A stretch of 64,000 nucleotides of DNA from Cohaesibacter gelatinilyticus. GTDB lineage: Bacteria; Pseudomonadota; Alphaproteobacteria; Rhizobiales; Cohaesibacteraceae. Made by a program: the position numbers and the translations under genes. This document shows positions 47,078 through 63,911 of this stretch, one piece after another. A model generated the notes under the pieces. The model did no database searches. It worked only from the letters and a program-made list of their open reading frames with translations, and had not been told where the DNA came from. The stretch spans positions 1,736,001 through 1,800,000 of the forward strand of contig NZ_OBEL01000001.1 in the NCBI RefSeq assembly GCF_900215605.1, read 5' to 3'. Numbering within the stretch: the first letter of the stretch is position 1; the number at the start of each line of letters is the position of its first letter.

Positions 47078-48268
47078 TTACTCGACGATAGAACCGACGA
47101 TGCCGGCACCTACGGTACGGCCACCTTCGCGGATAGCGAAGCGCAGCTTTTCTTCCATAGCGATTGGCACGATCAGCTCAACATTCATCTCGACGTTATC
47201 GCCAGGCATAACCATCTCGGTACCTTCGTTCAGGGTAACAACACCCGTCACGTCAGTGGTACGGAAATAGAATTGTGGACGATAGTTGGTGAAGAACGGA
47301 GTATGACGACCGCCTTCTTCTTTCGTCAGGATGTAAGCTTCTGCTTTGAACTTGGTGTGTGGAGTAACGGAAGCTGGTGCACACAGAACCTGGCCACGCT
47401 CGACATCTTCACGCTTGGTACCACGCAGGAGAACACCAACATTGTCACCAGCTTCACCGCTATCAAGCAGCTTGCGGAACATTTCAACACCGGTACAGGT
47501 GGTTTTCTGGGTGTCTTTGATACCGACGATCTCAATCTCGTCACCAACATTGATCACGCCACGCTCAACACGACCGGTTACCACAGTACCACGACCAGAG
47601 ATGGAGAATACATCTTCGATAGGCAGCAGGAATGGCAGATCCTTTGGACGCTCTGGAGTTGGGATATAATCGTCAACAGCAGCCATCAGTTCCATGATTG
47701 CTTCACGGCCGATTGCAGCGTCACGGTTCTCAACAGCAGCAAGAGCAGAACCTTTTACGATAGGAATATCGTCGCCTGGGAACTCGTAAGAATCCAGCAG
47801 TTCGCGAACTTCCATTTCAACAAGCTCAAGCAGCTCTTCGTCATCAACCTGATCAACTTTGTTCAGGAACACTACCAGAGCAGGAACACCAACCTGACGG
47901 GCAAGCAGGATGTGCTCACGCGTCTGTGGCATTGGGCCGTCAGCTGCAGAACAAACCAGGATAGCACCGTCCATCTGAGCAGCACCGGTGATCATGTTCT
48001 TCACATAGTCAGCGTGACCTGGACAGTCAACGTGAGCATAGTGACGGTTCTCTGTCTCATACTCAACGTGAGCAGTAGAGATCGTGATGCCGCGAGCTTT
48101 CTCTTCTGGCGCACCGTCAATCTCATCATAAGCCTTAGCCTCAGCACCGCCCTTTTCAGCAAGGGTCATGGTGATAGCTGCGGTCAGGGTGGTTTTACCA
48201 TGGTCAACGTGACCAATCGTGCCGATGTTTACATGCGGCTTATTACGTTCAAACTTTTCCTTAGCCAT
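47078..48268 (-). CDS. tuf: Elongation factor Tu
   Basis: A 396-residue GTPase that brings aminoacyl-tRNA to the ribosome. P-loop [22 protein letters not shown] and NKVD motifs; domains II and III follow residue about 205. Immediately follows fusA. A second tuf copy elsewhere in the genome is common but not visible here. Confidence 0.98.
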   Translation of the reverse strand: MAKEKFERNKPHVNIGTIGHVDHGKTTLTAAITMTLAEKGGAEAKAYDEIDGAPEEKARGITISTAHVEYETENRHYAHVDCPGHADYVKNMITGAAQMDGAILVCSAADGPMPQTREHILLARQVGVPALVVFLNKVDQVDDEELLELVEMEVRELLDSYEFPGDDIPIVKGSALAAVENRDAAIGREAIMELMAAVDDYIPTPERPKDLPFLLPIEDVFSISGRGTVVTGRVERGVINVGDEIEIVGIKDTQKTTCTGVEMFRKLLDSGEAGDNVGVLLRGTKREDVERGQVLCAPASVTPHTKFKAEAYILTKEEGGRHTPFFTNYRPQFYFRTTDVTGVVTLNEGTEMVMPGDNVEMNVELIVPIAMEEKLRFAIREGGRTVGAGIVGSIVE

Positions 48269-48317
48269 AGGAAATAGCTCCAGTTTAGAATTTCATTAAG
48301 TGCGTGAAGCGTGAGGT

Positions 48318-50393
48318 TTAGGCATATTTTGCCTGAACCTCGTCTGCAACGGCCTGCGGCACTTGTGAATAGTGATCAAACACCATGGAATACTGAGCAC
48401 GACCCTGGGACATGGAACGAAGATTGTTCACATACCCAAACATGTTCGCCAGTGGAACCATGGCAGTGATGACGGTTACAACACCACGAGCTTCAGTGCC
48501 GGAAATCTGACCGCGGCGAGAGTTGATGTCACCGATGATGTCACCCATATATTCTTCAGGGGTAACAACTTCGACTTTCATCATTGGCTCAAGCAGCTTT
48601 GGACCAGCGGCACGACAACCTTCGCGGAAGCCCGCGCGAGAAGCGATCTCAAAGGCAAGAACGCTGGAGTCAACGTCATGGTATGCACCATCAGTCAGCT
48701 CAACTTTCACGTCTACCATTGGGAAGCCAGCGATAGGACCAGAGGTCATAACGGACTGGACGCCCTTCTCAACACCAGGGATGTATTCTTTTGGAACGTT
48801 ACCACCGACAATAGAGCTCTTGAATTCGAAACCAGCGCCTGGCTCGTTTGGCTCAATTGTCAATTTCACGCGAGCGAACTGACCAGAACCACCAGATTGT
48901 TTCTTGTGGGTGTAGTCAATGTTCTCAGAGCGAGAAATGGTTTCGCGGTAAGCAACCTGCGGAGCACCAATTTGCGCTTCCACCTTGAATTCACGTTTCA
49001 TACGATCAACAAGAATATCAAGATGCAGCTCACCCATACCAGCGATAATGGTCTGACCGGATTCTTCGTCAGTCTTCACGCGGAAGGATGGATCCTCGGC
49101 AGCCAGACGATTCAGGGCAAGACCCATCTTCTCCTGGTCGGCCTTGGTTTTAGGCTCAACAGCAATTTCGATAACTGGATCCGGGAATTCCATACGTTCC
49201 AGAATAACCGGGCGCAGTGGATCACACAGAGTATCACCAGTTGTAGTGTCTTTCAAACCAGCGATCGCAACGATGTCACCAGCATGTGCCTGCTTGATGT
49301 CCTCACGAGAGTTGGAGTGCATCTGAAGCATACGACCAACGCGCTCGCGCTTTTCCTTCACGGTATTGAGAACGGACGTACCAGTCTCAAGAGTACCGGA
49401 ATAGATGCGGCAGAAAGTCAAGGAACCTACAAACGGGTCGTTCATGATCTTGAACGCCAGCATGGAGAACGGCTCTTCGTCAGACGCTTCGCGAGTGGTT
49501 TCCTCTTCGGTCTTAACATCAACGCCCTTGATGGCTTCAATTTCGACCGGGCTAGGCAGATAGTCTACCACTGCGTCAAGCAAAGGCTGAACACCTTTGT
49601 TCTTGAACGCGGTACCACAGAGGATAGGAACAAACTCGTTGGCAATGGTGCCCTTGCGGATCAGTTCCATGATCTTTTCATTGGATGGCTCATCACCCTC
49701 CAAATAGGCTTCCATCGCTTCTTCGTCGCATTCAACAACACTCTCAATAAGAGTTTCGCGATATTCAGCAGCCTGATCTACGAGCTCGGCAGGAATATCG
49801 CCAATCTCGAATTTAGCGCCCAGAGACTCTTCCAGCCAGATGATTGACTTCATCTGAACCAGATCGATAACACCTGAGAATTCGCTCTCAGCGCCAATCG
49901 GCAACTGAAGGCAAAGAGCAGTCGCACCGAGGCGCTCCTTGACCATGTCAACGCAGCGGAAGAAATCAGCACCAAGCTTGTCCATCTTGTTGACAAAGAT
50001 CATCCGAGGAACGTTGTACTTATCAGCCTGACGCCAAACGGTCTCGGTCTGCGGCTCAACACCAGCATTGGCGTCAAGTGCACAAACCGCACCATCGAGA
50101 ACACGCAAGGAACGCTCAACTTCAATAGTGAAATCAACGTGACCTGGAGTATCGATGATGTTCAGACGCTTTTCGCGCCAGAAACAGGTGGTAGCAGCAG
50201 AGGTAATGGTAATACCACGCTCTTGCTCCTGCTCCATCCAGTCCATGGTAGCTGCGCCATCATGAACTTCGCCAATTTTGTGGCTTTTACCGGTATAGTA
50301 GAGGATACGTTCCGTAGTGGTCGTCTTACCAGCATCGATGTGAGCCATGATGCCGAAGTTACGATAGTCCTCAATCTTGTGGCTGCGTGCCAT
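48318..50393 (-). CDS. fusA: Elongation factor G
   Basis: A 691-residue translocase. G domain with [32 protein letters not shown] and [10 protein letters not shown]; domains II-V follow, including domain IV ([18 protein letters not shown]) that enters the decoding site. Lies 18 bases past rpsG in the str operon. Confidence 0.98.
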   Translation of the reverse strand: MARSHKIEDYRNFGIMAHIDAGKTTTTERILYYTGKSHKIGEVHDGAATMDWMEQEQERGITITSAATTCFWREKRLNIIDTPGHVDFTIEVERSLRVLDGAVCALDANAGVEPQTETVWRQADKYNVPRMIFVNKMDKLGADFFRCVDMVKERLGATALCLQLPIGAESEFSGVIDLVQMKSIIWLEESLGAKFEIGDIPAELVDQAAEYRETLIESVVECDEEAMEAYLEGDEPSNEKIMELIRKGTIANEFVPILCGTAFKNKGVQPLLDAVVDYLPSPVEIEAIKGVDVKTEEETTREASDEEPFSMLAFKIMNDPFVGSLTFCRIYSGTLETGTSVLNTVKEKRERVGRMLQMHSNSREDIKQAHAGDIVAIAGLKDTTTGDTLCDPLRPVILERMEFPDPVIEIAVEPKTKADQEKMGLALNRLAAEDPSFRVKTDEESGQTIIAGMGELHLDILVDRMKREFKVEAQIGAPQVAYRETISRSENIDYTHKKQSGGSGQFARVKLTIEPNEPGAGFEFKSSIVGGNVPKEYIPGVEKGVQSVMTSGPIAGFPMVDVKVELTDGAYHDVDSSVLAFEIASRAGFREGCRAAGPKLLEPMMKVEVVTPEEYMGDIIGDINSRRGQISGTEARGVVTVITAMVPLANMFGYVNNLRSMSQGRAQYSMVFDHYSQVPQAVADEVQAKYA

Positions 50394-50411
50394 GACTTCG
50401 CCCCTAAAGGT

Positions 50412-50882
50412 TTACCAGCGATAATGCGAGAAGGCACGGTTGGCTTCGGCCATACGGTGCGTATCTTCGCGTTTTTTAACTGCGGAACCGCGATTGTTAA
50501 ACGCATCAAGAAGCTCGCCAGAAAGACGATCAATCATGGTGCGCTCATTCCGGCCGCGAGCGGCGGAAATGATCCAGCGGATAGCCAGGGCCTGCTTGCG
50601 TTCAGTACGAACATCAACAGGAACCTGATAGGTTGCACCACCAACACGGCGGGAACGAACCTCAACAGAAGGCATTACATTTTCCAGAGCAGTGTGAAAC
50701 ACCTCTACTGGATCCTGCTTGAGTTTACCTTCGACAGAATCAAGAGCACCGTAAACAATCCGTTCAGAAACGGACTTTTTACCATCCAGCATGATGCTGT
50801 TCATGAATTTGGAAATAACGATATCACCGAACTTCGGGTCCGGGTTGATAGTACGTTTTTCTGCACTATGGCGACGTGACAT
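50412..50882 (-). CDS. rpsG: 30S ribosomal protein S7
   Basis: A 156-residue 16S 3'-domain assembly protein; starts [19 protein letters not shown]. In E. coli S7 represses the str operon by binding the rpsL-rpsG spacer; the 24-base spacer here is too short to show that element. Confidence 0.97.
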   Translation of the reverse strand: MSRRHSAEKRTINPDPKFGDIVISKFMNSIMLDGKKSVSERIVYGALDSVEGKLKQDPVEVFHTALENVMPSVEVRSRRVGGATYQVPVDVRTERKQALAIRWIISAARGRNERTMIDRLSGELLDAFNNRGSAVKKREDTHRMAEANRAFSHYRW

Positions 50883-50906
50883 GTGACCTGTACTCCAAAG
50901 AACGGC

Positions 50907-51278
50907 TTATTTAGGCCGCTTCGCGCCATATTTGGAACGACGCTGCTTACGGTCTTTAACACCCTGGGTATCGAGAACACCACGCAGAATGTGGTAACGA
51001 ACACCAGGCAAATCTTTTACACGTCCGCCGCGGATCATCACAACGGAGTGTTCTTGAAGGTTATGGCCCTCACCAGGGATATAGCCGATAACTTCAAAAC
51101 CGTTGGTCAAGCGAACCTTGGCAACCTTACGCAAAGCCGAGTTAGGCTTTTTAGGCGTAGTGGTATAAACGCGCGTACAAACGCCCCGCTTCTGTGGGCA
51201 GGCCTCCATGGCCGGTACTTTATTTCGCTTTACCGGCGCCTTGCGCGGCTTGCGAATAAGCTGGTTAATGGTTGGCAT
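50907..51278 (-). CDS. rpsL: 30S ribosomal protein S12
   Basis: A 123-residue decoding-site protein. [10 protein letters not shown] (43-51) and [12 protein letters not shown] (85-96) carry the lysines changed in streptomycin-resistant mutants; both are wild-type. The aspartate in VKDLPG is the usual beta-methylthiolation site. First gene of the str operon. Confidence 0.98.
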   Translation of the reverse strand: MPTINQLIRKPRKAPVKRNKVPAMEACPQKRGVCTRVYTTTPKKPNSALRKVAKVRLTNGFEVIGYIPGEGHNLQEHSVVMIRGGRVKDLPGVRYHILRGVLDTQGVKDRKQRRSKYGAKRPK

Positions 51279-51819
51279 ATAGCGTGCCTTTCAGATCTCT
51301 CTGAACGAATTACCAAAAATGCACCGTCCGCACGCACAAAAGCGCACCATCGCACGACTTCTGCCGCGAACAGCACTGTGAAAACCAGAGGATCACGGAA
51401 ACCCGCGATCATGAGCCAGTCAATCTCAGCTTCATTTTAATGGACAGCGTTTAAATCGATTTGGTTCAAAGACGTGTCGTCTCTGATTGGATCGGTTTAC
51501 CGCCTGTCCGAGAAGTGGCGCGAACATATGCCGAAGAACTCGCCTCGTCAACCCCCTATGCAAAGATTCAGGGGAGCTACGAGCTTGCTATGCGAGAGGG
51601 TAATATTATTTCAAAAAAAAGCACGATTAAACAATAAATGAATTGGAAAATTTCCAACGGTTAGAATCGGCTAAATCCCTAACAAAAATACAAGATCAAA
51701 GAGGGCTTAACAGAAATATGACCACAGATTCGAAGATGCGAATCCCTCTCCTGCTGATCATTGGAATCCAACTCGATTCTCACCCGGAAGGCAGATCATC
51801 GTCCAGAATTCAAACAACA
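51279..51819. other. Upstream region of the str operon
   Basis: About 540 bases without a gene, between the rpoC terminator and rpsL. The AT-rich part at 51600-51640 has T-runs and a TAATAT hexamer on the minus strand, which could belong to the str promoter, but no clear -35 partner at standard spacing is seen. An 87-codon plus-strand frame runs into rpoC and is not credible. Confidence 0.4.
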
Positions 51820-51849
51820 AAAAAGGCCGCCCAAATGAGCGGCCTTTTT
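51820..51849 (-). terminator. Terminator of the rpoBC operon
   Basis: AAAAAGGCCGC / GCGGCCTTTTT, an 11-pair perfect stem with an eight-base loop, 21 bases past the rpoC stop; U-run on the minus strand. Separates rpoBC from the str operon. Confidence 0.9.
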
Positions 51850-51869
51850 CATAAATTTATGCAATCCGA

Positions 51870-54800
51870 TCACTCGCCCGGGGTACCAGACAAATCGGTG
51901 ATCTGAGGAGTCGTGGACAGAGACTGTGCTTTCTGCTTCTCTTCCAAAATCAGATCATCGCGATGTGAAGCAACGCGGCGCAGACCGGACATCACACGAC
52001 CCGTACCTGCTGGGATCAAGCGACCCACAATCACGTTTTCCTTCAGACCTTCCAAAGTATCGATCTTGCCCTGAACCGAAGCTTCGGTAAGAACGCGAGT
52101 GGTTTCTTGGAAGGATGCAGCAGAAATAAAGGAGCGTGTCTGCAAGCTTGCCTTGGTGATACCAAGCAGAACCGGCTTGCCTTTGGCCGGATGTTTGCCT
52201 TCAGCTATCAAACGCTCATTTTCTTCATCAAACTCAAGGCGATCAATTTGCTCGCTAGCAAGGAAATCACTATCACCACGCTCTTCGATCTCTACCTTCT
52301 GCAGCATCTGGCGAACGATAACTTCGATATGCTTATCGTTGATACCCACACCCTGCAGACGATAAACGTCCTGGATCTCATTGACCAGATATTCAGCCAG
52401 AGCAGCAACGCCCTTAACAGCCAGAATATCATGCGGTGCCGGATTACCGTCGAGAATATAATCGCCCTTCTCGATCGCATCACCTTCCTGCAAGTGGAAA
52501 GGACGACCTTTCGGGATCAGATATTCGATTGGCTCCACACCATCTTCCTGAGATTCCAGAACGATGCGACGCTTGTTCTTGTAGTCACGACCAAACTTGA
52601 TGATGCCGTCCATATCGGCAATAACTGCATGATCCTTCGGACGACGTGCTTCGAACAATTCAGCAACCCGTGGCAGACCACCGGTAATATCCTTGGTTTT
52701 CGCACTTTCCATAGGAACACGAGCCAAAACGTCACCTGCTCCGACCTTGGTTCCTGGCTGTACAGACAGAATAGCATCGACAGAAAGAAGATAGCGAGCA
52801 TCGCCACCACGATCCAGAGGCTTGATCGCACCACTATCATCCTTAATGGTGATGGCGGGCTTCAGATCCGCAGATCTTGGATTTGAACGCCAGTCGATAA
52901 CGACACGCTTGGTGATACCGGTTGATTCATCAGTTGTCTCACTGACGGACAGGCCTTCAGCAACATCTTCAAAGTCAACCACACCACTGGCTTCGGACAG
53001 AACCGGGCGGGTATATGGATCCCATTCTGCCAGTCGCTGGCCTGGTTCCACCTTGTCGCCTTCGTCGACATGCAGATGAGAACCATATGTCAGTTTGTTG
53101 ACAGAGCGCTCATTACCTTCGCTGTCTTCAATCACGATGGTCACGTTGCGTCCCAGAGCAACAAGCTTGCCCTCGGAGTCGCGTGCAATATTGCGATTGC
53201 GGATGCGAATGGTGCCTTCGAAATTGGATTCGATGAAGGAGGAGTCAACAACCTGCGCAGTACCACCGATATGGAAGGTACGCATGGTCAGCTGAGTACC
53301 AGGCTCACCAATGGACTGAGCCGCAATAACACCAACAGCCTCACCAATATTCACCTCAGTACCACGTGCAAGGTCGCGACCATAACAAGCGGCACAAACA
53401 CCATGACGAGTGTTACAGGTCAGTACAGAGCGAACCTTGATGGACTGTAGACCACACTCTTCGATCTCTTCCAAATGCTCTTCGGAAATGATTTCACCAG
53501 CTGGCACAATCACATTGGATGTCTTCGGATTGACAACATCCGCCGCAGCTGTACGACCACGCACACGCAGGCTCAGAGATGCAACCACCTGACCGGCGTC
53601 AACGATCGCTTGAACGTCAAGACCGTCCTCTGAACCACAATCAACCTCGGTGATGATGCTGTCCTGAGCAACATCCACCAGACGACGGGTCAGATAACCG
53701 GAGTTAGCGGTCTTCAAAGCCGTATCCGCCAGACCTTTACGAGCACCGTGAGTGGAGTTGAAGTACTCGAGAACTGACAATCCTTCTTTAAAGTTCGAGA
53801 TAATTGGTGTTTCAATAATCTCGCCAGAAGGCTTGGCCATCAGGCCACGCATACCTGCAAGCTGTTTCATCTGAGCAGGTGAACCACGAGCACCGGAGTG
53901 AGCCATCATGTAAACAGAATTCATCTGTTTCTGACGCTTGGTCTCTTCATCAAACTCAACAGCCTGAATGCGCTTCATCATCTCGTCAGCAACGCGATCG
54001 GTACATTTCGCCCACGCGTCAACAACCTTGTTGTATTTCTCGCCTTGCGTAATCAGACCATCGTTATATTGCTGTTCGAATTCCTTGGCCAGAGAGTTGG
54101 TTTCAGACACCAGACCATGCTTGGTATCCGGAATAACCATGTCATCCTTACCAAAGGAAATACCAGCACGGAACGCGCGGTTGAAGCCAAGACCCATGAT
54201 CTGGTCACAGAAGATAACCGTCTCCTTCTGACCACAGTGACGATACACTGTATAGATCATCTTGGAGATTTCTTTCTTGGTCATCAACTTGTTGCAGACG
54301 TCGTAAGGCACTTCGACATTACGCGGCAGCAACTCACCAATCAACATGCGACCAGGAGTGGTCTCGTAAATCTTTGAAACCGGATTGCCATTTTCATCAA
54401 CGGTCTTGAAGCGACCTTTGACTTTGGCATGCAGAGTAACTGCCTTGGTTTCCAGCGCATGATGCAACTCACCAAAGTCAGAGAACAGCATTCCCTCACC
54501 TGGCTCATTGTCATTCATAATCGACAGATAATACAGACCCAGAACAATATCCTGAGACGGTACGATGATTGGCTCACCGTTTGCCGGATGCAGAATATTG
54601 TTGGTGGACATCATCAGAACGCGCGCTTCAAGCTGTGCTTCCAAAGACAGAGGCACGTGAACAGCCATCTGGTCACCATCAAAGTCAGCGTTAAACGCAG
54701 AACAGACGAGCGGGTGCAACTGGATTGCCTTGCCTTCAATCAGGGTGGGTTCAAAAGCCTGAATGCCCAGACGGTGAAGGGTCGGCGCGCGGTTCAACAT

Positions 54801-56069
54801 GACCGGATGCTCGCGAATAACCTCATCGAGGATATCCCAGACTTCCGGTTTGCCCTTTTCAACCAGTTTCTTGGCCTGTTTCACGGTCGTGGAATAGCCT
54901 TTGGCATCCAGACGTGAATAAATGAACGGCTTGAACAGTTCCAGAGCCATCTTCTTAGGAAGACCACACTGATGCAGTTTCAGCTCTGGACCCACCACGA
55001 TCACAGAACGACCGGAATAGTCAACACGCTTACCAAGAAGGTTCTGACGGAAACGACCATGCTTACCTTTGAGCATGTCGGACAGAGACTTCAACGGACG
55101 TTTGTTGGCACCCGTGATCACACGACCACGACGACCGTTATCAAACAGAGCGTCTACAGATTCCTGCAACATGCGCTTTTCGTTCCGGATGATGATATCC
55201 GGGGCACGCAGTTCCATCAGACGCTTCAGACGGTTGTTACGGTTGATTACACGGCGATACAGATCGTTCAGATCAGATGTGGCGAAACGACCACCATCCA
55301 GTGGCACCAATGGGCGCAGATCGGGTGGTATCACAGGCACAACGGTCATGATCATCCATTCTGGGCGGTTGCCAGATTCGATGAATGCTTCAACGATCTT
55401 CAGACGCTTGGCCAGCTTGATTGGCTTCAGGGTCGAGGTGCTTTCGGCGATTTCCTGACGAAGTTTCTCGGAGATCTGTTCCAGATCCAACGATGCCAGA
55501 ATTTCACGAATAGCTTCGGCGCCAATCATGGCTGTGAAGCTGTCTTCACCATACTCATCCTGAGCAATCACATATTCTTCTTCAGTAAGAAGCTGATACT
55601 CTTTCAGAGGCGTCAGGCCAGGCTCGACCACGATATAATTCTCAAAATAGAGAACGCGCTCAAGATCCTTGAGCGTCATGTCCAGCAGCTGACCGATACG
55701 GCTTGGCAAAGACTTCAGGAACCAGATGTGAGCAACAGGAGCAGCCAGCTCGATATGCCCCATGCGTTCACGGCGAACACGGGACAGAGTGACTTCAACA
55801 CCACATTTTTCACAAATGATGCCTTTATATTTCATGCGCTTATATTTGCCGCACAAGCACTCATAGTCCTTGATCGGGCCAAAAATACGCGCACAGAACA
55901 AACCATCACGCTCAGGCTTGAACGTACGATAATTGATGGTTTCAGGCTTCTTGATTTCACCAAATGACCAGGACAGGATCTTTTCCGGACTCGCGATGGA
56001 GACACGGATCTGATCAAAGGTTTGGGCCTGAGCCTGCGGGCTGAAAAGATTCATGACCTCTTGGTTCAT
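51870..56069 (-). CDS. rpoC: RNA polymerase beta-prime subunit
   Basis: A 1399-residue catalytic subunit. The N-terminal zinc site is [20 protein letters not shown] (about 71-90), the catalytic magnesium loop is [16 protein letters not shown] (near 460), and the second zinc cysteines lie in [16 protein letters not shown]. Trigger-loop/bridge-helix and a C-terminal end close to omega follow. Lies 92 bases past rpoB. Confidence 0.98.
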   Translation of the reverse strand: MNQEVMNLFSPQAQAQTFDQIRVSIASPEKILSWSFGEIKKPETINYRTFKPERDGLFCARIFGPIKDYECLCGKYKRMKYKGIICEKCGVEVTLSRVRRERMGHIELAAPVAHIWFLKSLPSRIGQLLDMTLKDLERVLYFENYIVVEPGLTPLKEYQLLTEEEYVIAQDEYGEDSFTAMIGAEAIREILASLDLEQISEKLRQEIAESTSTLKPIKLAKRLKIVEAFIESGNRPEWMIMTVVPVIPPDLRPLVPLDGGRFATSDLNDLYRRVINRNNRLKRLMELRAPDIIIRNEKRMLQESVDALFDNGRRGRVITGANKRPLKSLSDMLKGKHGRFRQNLLGKRVDYSGRSVIVVGPELKLHQCGLPKKMALELFKPFIYSRLDAKGYSTTVKQAKKLVEKGKPEVWDILDEVIREHPVMLNRAPTLHRLGIQAFEPTLIEGKAIQLHPLVCSAFNADFDGDQMAVHVPLSLEAQLEARVLMMSTNNILHPANGEPIIVPSQDIVLGLYYLSIMNDNEPGEGMLFSDFGELHHALETKAVTLHAKVKGRFKTVDENGNPVSKIYETTPGRMLIGELLPRNVEVPYDVCNKLMTKKEISKMIYTVYRHCGQKETVIFCDQIMGLGFNRAFRAGISFGKDDMVIPDTKHGLVSETNSLAKEFEQQYNDGLITQGEKYNKVVDAWAKCTDRVADEMMKRIQAVEFDEETKRQKQMNSVYMMAHSGARGSPAQMKQLAGMRGLMAKPSGEIIETPIISNFKEGLSVLEYFNSTHGARKGLADTALKTANSGYLTRRLVDVAQDSIITEVDCGSEDGLDVQAIVDAGQVVASLSLRVRGRTAAADVVNPKTSNVIVPAGEIISEEHLEEIEECGLQSIKVRSVLTCNTRHGVCAACYGRDLARGTEVNIGEAVGVIAAQSIGEPGTQLTMRTFHIGGTAQVVDSSFIESNFEGTIRIRNRNIARDSEGKLVALGRNVTIVIEDSEGNERSVNKLTYGSHLHVDEGDKVEPGQRLAEWDPYTRPVLSEASGVVDFEDVAEGLSVSETTDESTGITKRVVIDWRSNPRSADLKPAITIKDDSGAIKPLDRGGDARYLLSVDAILSVQPGTKVGAGDVLARVPMESAKTKDITGGLPRVAELFEARRPKDHAVIADMDGIIKFGRDYKNKRRIVLESQEDGVEPIEYLIPKGRPFHLQEGDAIEKGDYILDGNPAPHDILAVKGVAALAEYLVNEIQDVYRLQGVGINDKHIEVIVRQMLQKVEIEERGDSDFLASEQIDRLEFDEENERLIAEGKHPAKGKPVLLGITKASLQTRSFISAASFQETTRVLTEASVQGKIDTLEGLKENVIVGRLIPAGTGRVMSGLRRVASHRDDLILEEKQKAQSLSTTPQITDLSGTPGE

Positions 56070-56161
56070 GGCTTCTCTCCTACGGGTTGACGGACCGCGG
56101 GGTTCCCTCCCCCTCGGTCCGTTCCGAATATAATCTCGGGTTCACGCAACCGCCGACGCTG

Positions 56162-60304
<4,143 letters not shown>

Positions 60305-60404
60305 CGTCGCTCCTCGTCTCGCTCAGTGGGCGGTTGGCCAAAAAGCCCGCGACAGGATTGTGCAGGCTCTTGAGATAAACGCCCGTTAAGTTACGGACTA
60401 CCAA

Positions 60405-60442
60405 CAAATTAAACAGACTCCGGAGAATCACTCCCCGGAGTC
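60405..60442 (-). terminator. rplL-rpoB attenuator
   Basis: GACTCCGG / CCGGAGTC eight-pair stem 19 bases past the rplL stop, followed on the minus strand by TGTTTAATTTG. A partial terminator at this place is known from E. coli and sets the ratio of ribosomal protein to polymerase mRNA. Confidence 0.6.
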
Positions 60443-60460
60443 CATATTAAGGCCTAAACC

Positions 60461-60832
<372 letters not shown>

Positions 60833-60886
60833 CGTAATAATTCCTGTTAGTTCGAACCTAAATTCTGTAAATGTTTGAGAACGGCC

Positions 60887-61405
60887 TTATGCCGCTTCGT
60901 CCTTCTTGGCATATGCACCGAATACACGCGCAAGCTGACCGCCTGGTGCTTGAAGTACCTGAGCAACCTTGGTCGCTGGTGCCTGAAGAACACCAATGAT
61001 TTTGCCGCGCAGTTCGTCAAGCGATGGCATGGTAGCAAGTGCTTTCACGCCATTTGTATCGAGTACGGTGGAACCCATTGCACCGCCCAGAATAACGAGT
61101 TTTTCGTTTTTCTTTGCGAACTCAGAGGCCACCTTCGGGGCTGAAACCGGATCGTCAGAAGTGACGATAACAGTCTGACCTTTAAACAGATCAGCAATTG
61201 GTTCAGCATCCGTGCCTTGAAGAGCGAGCTTGACAAGACGGTTCTTGGCAACCTGTACGTTTACGCCAGCTTCGCGGGCAGAACCGCGAAATGCTGTCAT
61301 ATCAGCAACAGTGAGGCCAGCATAATGAGCAACAACCACAACCTCAGAGCCTTTCAGCTCCTCATGAAGGGTAGCGACAAGCGCTTGCTTTTCCGCTCTA
61401 TCCAT
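60887..61405 (-). CDS. rplJ: 50S ribosomal protein L10
   Basis: A 172-residue stalk base; [18 protein letters not shown] and the C-terminal L7/L12-binding helix ending KKDEAA. L10 autoregulates the rplJL leader in many bacteria. Confidence 0.97.
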   Translation of the reverse strand: MDRAEKQALVATLHEELKGSEVVVVAHYAGLTVADMTAFRGSAREAGVNVQVAKNRLVKLALQGTDAEPIADLFKGQTVIVTSDDPVSAPKVASEFAKKNEKLVILGGAMGSTVLDTNGVKALATMPSLDELRGKIIGVLQAPATKVAQVLQAPGGQLARVFGAYAKKDEAA

Positions 61406-61705
61406 GCCTTCTCTCCAGTTACTACCCTTTGAGGCGAACCTCGCGGGATAGAGTTACACTTACCAGCCCTTCACACTGAAACAGCAAGAAGATCTGGCAC
61501 GAAGGGACCTGTCCTCCTTGCCGCCTCAAGGGCAAGCAAGCTGTAGGCTCGAACCAAACAACAAGTAACCTTGTTCATCTGATTCACCCCCATCTGTGCG
61601 GGCGATTAAGTCTTGCGACTCCCGCAGTCTTGGACAGGTTTCTGGCAAACGCCAGAAATCCTCCCGACAAGAATCGGGAGGAATCACGTTAGACTTCTAA
61701 TCGAC
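61406..61705 (-). ncRNA. rplJ leader region (probable L10 autoregulatory leader)
   Basis: Three hundred bases between rplA and rplJ without a gene. The first part after rplA holds two adjacent stems: CCTCCCGA / TCGGGAGG (61660-61681) and TTTCTGGC / GCCAGAAA (61640-61658). The part nearer rplJ is GC-rich and can fold. An L10(L12)4-binding leader is expected here by analogy; its fold was not modelled. Confidence 0.5.
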
Positions 61706-62398
61706 TTAGTCGATAGAAGCAAGATCTACGCGCACACCTGGCCCCATTGTGGAGGACAGGCTCATACGCTCCATGTAAGTGCCTTTGGCACCTGATGGCT
61801 TGGCCTTGGTAACAGCAGCAATAAATGCCTTGACGTTGTCAACCAACGCAGCTTCTTCAAAGCTCACTTTACCAACGCCACCATGGATGATACCGGCCTT
61901 CTCGACACGAAACTCAACGGAGCCACCTTTAGCCGCCTTGACAGCACCAGCAACATCAGGAGTAACGGTACCAACCTTTGGATTTGGCATCATGCCACGT
62001 GGGCCAAGAACTTTACCCAGACGACCAACCAGAGGCATCATGTCAGGAGATGCAATACAACGATCAAAATCGATGGTACCGCCCTGAACAACTGCCAACA
62101 GATCTTCTGCACCAACAATCTCTGCACCTGCAGCTTTAGCTTCTTCAGCCTTATCGCCACGTGCAAAAACAGCAACACGAACATTTTTACCAGAGCCCGC
62201 AGGCAGCTGACATACACCACGAACCATCTGGTCCGCATGACGCGGGTCAACACCGAGGTTCAGGGAGATTTCTACGGTCTCATCGAATTTGGCAGATGCA
62301 GCACCCTTGACCAGCTTCACAGCTTCTTCAACGGAATAAACCTTGTTTGCATCAACTTTTTCACGAGCAGCGCGGATACGTTTTCCTACATTAGCCAT
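61706..62398 (-). CDS. rplA: 50S ribosomal protein L1
   Basis: A 230-residue L1-stalk protein; [19 protein letters not shown] and [18 protein letters not shown] are signatures. L1 represses rplKA translation in E. coli. Four bases separate it from rplK. Confidence 0.97.
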   Translation of the reverse strand: MANVGKRIRAAREKVDANKVYSVEEAVKLVKGAASAKFDETVEISLNLGVDPRHADQMVRGVCQLPAGSGKNVRVAVFARGDKAEEAKAAGAEIVGAEDLLAVVQGGTIDFDRCIASPDMMPLVGRLGKVLGPRGMMPNPKVGTVTPDVAGAVKAAKGGSVEFRVEKAGIIHGGVGKVSFEEAALVDNVKAFIAAVTKAKPSGAKGTYMERMSLSSTMGPGVRVDLASID

Positions 62399-62402
62399 TG
62401 GA

Positions 62403-62831
62403 TTATCCTACCACCTCGAGGCCCATGGAACGGGCAGAACCCTCAATCATCAACATCGCGGCTTCGATGTCGTTGGCATTGAGATCTTTCATCTTCTGCT
62501 CAGCAATTTCACGAACCTGATCCTTGGTCACGGAACCCGCCACATCACGACCAGGCGCACCAGAGCCCTTAGGCAGCTTGGCAGCTTTTTTCAGAAAGAA
62601 AGACGCCGGAGGTGTCTTCATTTCAAAAGTGAAAGACTTGTCCTGGTAAATGGTAATAATCACCGGAACCGGCGCATTTTTTTCCATTTCCTGCGTCTTG
62701 GCGTTAAACGCCTTACAGAATTCCATGATATTCAGGCCGCGCTGACCAAGAGCAGGACCAATTGGAGGGGATGGATTAGCAGCCCCTGCAGGAACCTGAA
62801 GTTTCAGGTAACCTTGAATCTTTTTTGCCAT
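62403..62831 (-). CDS. rplK: 50S ribosomal protein L11
   Basis: A 142-residue GTPase-centre protein; the proline-rich [19 protein letters not shown] site of thiostrepton action is intact, and the C-terminal rRNA-binding domain ends [10 protein letters not shown]. Confidence 0.97.
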   Translation of the reverse strand: MAKKIQGYLKLQVPAGAANPSPPIGPALGQRGLNIMEFCKAFNAKTQEMEKNAPVPVIITIYQDKSFTFEMKTPPASFFLKKAAKLPKGSGAPGRDVAGSVTKDQVREIAEQKMKDLNANDIEAAMLMIEGSARSMGLEVVG

Positions 62832-62933
62832 TTTTCTTTCCCTCGGCGCAAAGCACCTTCAGATAGACATGAGAAAGGGCGCGGTCGGACGGCTCGTTCG
62901 GCAAACGAACCAAATCTCCCGCACCTGTTATGA

Positions 62934-63470
62934 TCAGAGTTTTTCAACCTGATTATATTCAAGCTCGACTGGTGTCGCACGACCAAAGATCGATACGGTA
63001 ACCTTGAGGCGCGCACGCTCTTCGTCCACTTCCTCGACAAGCCCATTGAACGAAGCAAACGGCCCATCGGAAACCCGAACCTGCTCGCCAACTTCGAAAC
63101 TGACGGTCGGCATCGGTTTCTCGACACCTTCCTGAACCTGATTCAACAAGCGATCCGCTTCCGCATTGGAAATTGGCATCGGCTTGTTGTCATTCCCCAG
63201 AAAGCCAGTGACTTTCGGGGTATTCTTGATCAAATGATAGGCGTCATCTGTCATTGCCATCTTCACCAGCACATAACCGGGGAAAAACTTGCGCTCAGAT
63301 TCGACCTTGCGTCCACGACGCACTTCTACAAACTTCTCGGTCGGAACAAGAACTTCATCAAACAGATCACCAAGACCGGTCTGATCAGCCTTTTCACGAA
63401 TAGCCTCCGCTACTTTCTTCTCGAAGTTCGAGTAGGCATGAACGATATACCACCGCTTTGCAATCGCCAT
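62934..63470 (-). CDS. nusG: Transcription antitermination factor NusG
   Basis: A 178-residue factor with an N-terminal NGN domain (WYIVHAYSNFEKKVAEAI; KFFPGYVLVKM) and a C-terminal KOW domain (FEVGEQVRVSDGPFASFNG) that binds Rho or S10. Five bases past secE. Confidence 0.97.
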   Translation of the reverse strand: MAIAKRWYIVHAYSNFEKKVAEAIREKADQTGLGDLFDEVLVPTEKFVEVRRGRKVESERKFFPGYVLVKMAMTDDAYHLIKNTPKVTGFLGNDNKPMPISNAEADRLLNQVQEGVEKPMPTVSFEVGEQVRVSDGPFASFNGLVEEVDEERARLKVTVSIFGRATPVELEYNQVEKL

Positions 63471-63475
63471 GTCTA

Positions 63476-63673
63476 TTAACCTCCCAGGCCAAGCACGAAG
63501 CTGACGCCAAATGACATGATCTGGTCAGCCAGCAAGAAAAAGATTGAAGCCAGGAAAACCATGACAAAAACCATCACAGTAGTAATGCCAGTCTCCTTCT
63601 GGGAAGGCCAGGTTACCTTCGATGCTTCAGATTTAACCTGCTGCAGAAAATCAAATGGGTTGGTCTTTGCCAT
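63476..63673 (-). CDS. secE: Preprotein translocase subunit SecE
   Basis: A 65-residue single-span subunit: NPFDFLQQVKSEASKVTWPSQKE amphipathic helix with the conserved TWPS, then a membrane helix (about 32-55). ATG 63673 (MAKTNP) is preferred over an ATG four codons upstream. Confidence 0.95.
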   Translation of the reverse strand: MAKTNPFDFLQQVKSEASKVTWPSQKETGITTVMVFVMVFLASIFFLLADQIMSFGVSFVLGLGG

Positions 63674-63771
63674 GGAACCGCTCACATATAATAACGCGCG
63701 AAACAGAATTTCGCGCGTTCATAAGATTCTCACTACATATAATATCTTGCCATGCAAGATCAAGTGCGAAA

Positions 63772-63847
63772 TGGCAGGGGCGGAGGGACTCGAACCCCCG
63801 ACCCTCGGTTTTGGAGACCGATGCTCTACCAGCTGAGCTACACCCCT
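63772..63847 (-). tRNA. tRNA-Trp (CCA)
   Basis: A 76-base tRNA: acceptor AGGGGTG / CGCCCCT, D-loop with AGCTGGTAGAGC, anticodon loop CTCCAAA (CCA), T-loop TTCGAGT, encoded CCA end. Upstream of secE-nusG, as in many alphaproteobacteria. Confidence 0.96.
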
Positions 63848-63882
63848 ACTTCGCAAAACTTAGTGAAAACCAAGTTGGAGAC

Positions 63883-63911
63883 TAACTATTGGAGTTCACA
63901 GACAACTGCAA
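63883..63911 (-). promoter_or_regulatory. Candidate promoter of tRNA-Trp
   Basis: TTGCAG and TAGTTA with a 17-base spacer on the minus strand, placing a start about 30 bases before the tRNA 5' end. The rest of the window end (63912-64000) is AT-rich with no gene seen. Confidence 0.4.

Noticed and set aside
51643-51906. An 87-codon plus-strand frame spanning the rpoC terminator
   Set aside because: It crosses a clear terminator and the 3' end of rpoC in antisense; no coding signal.
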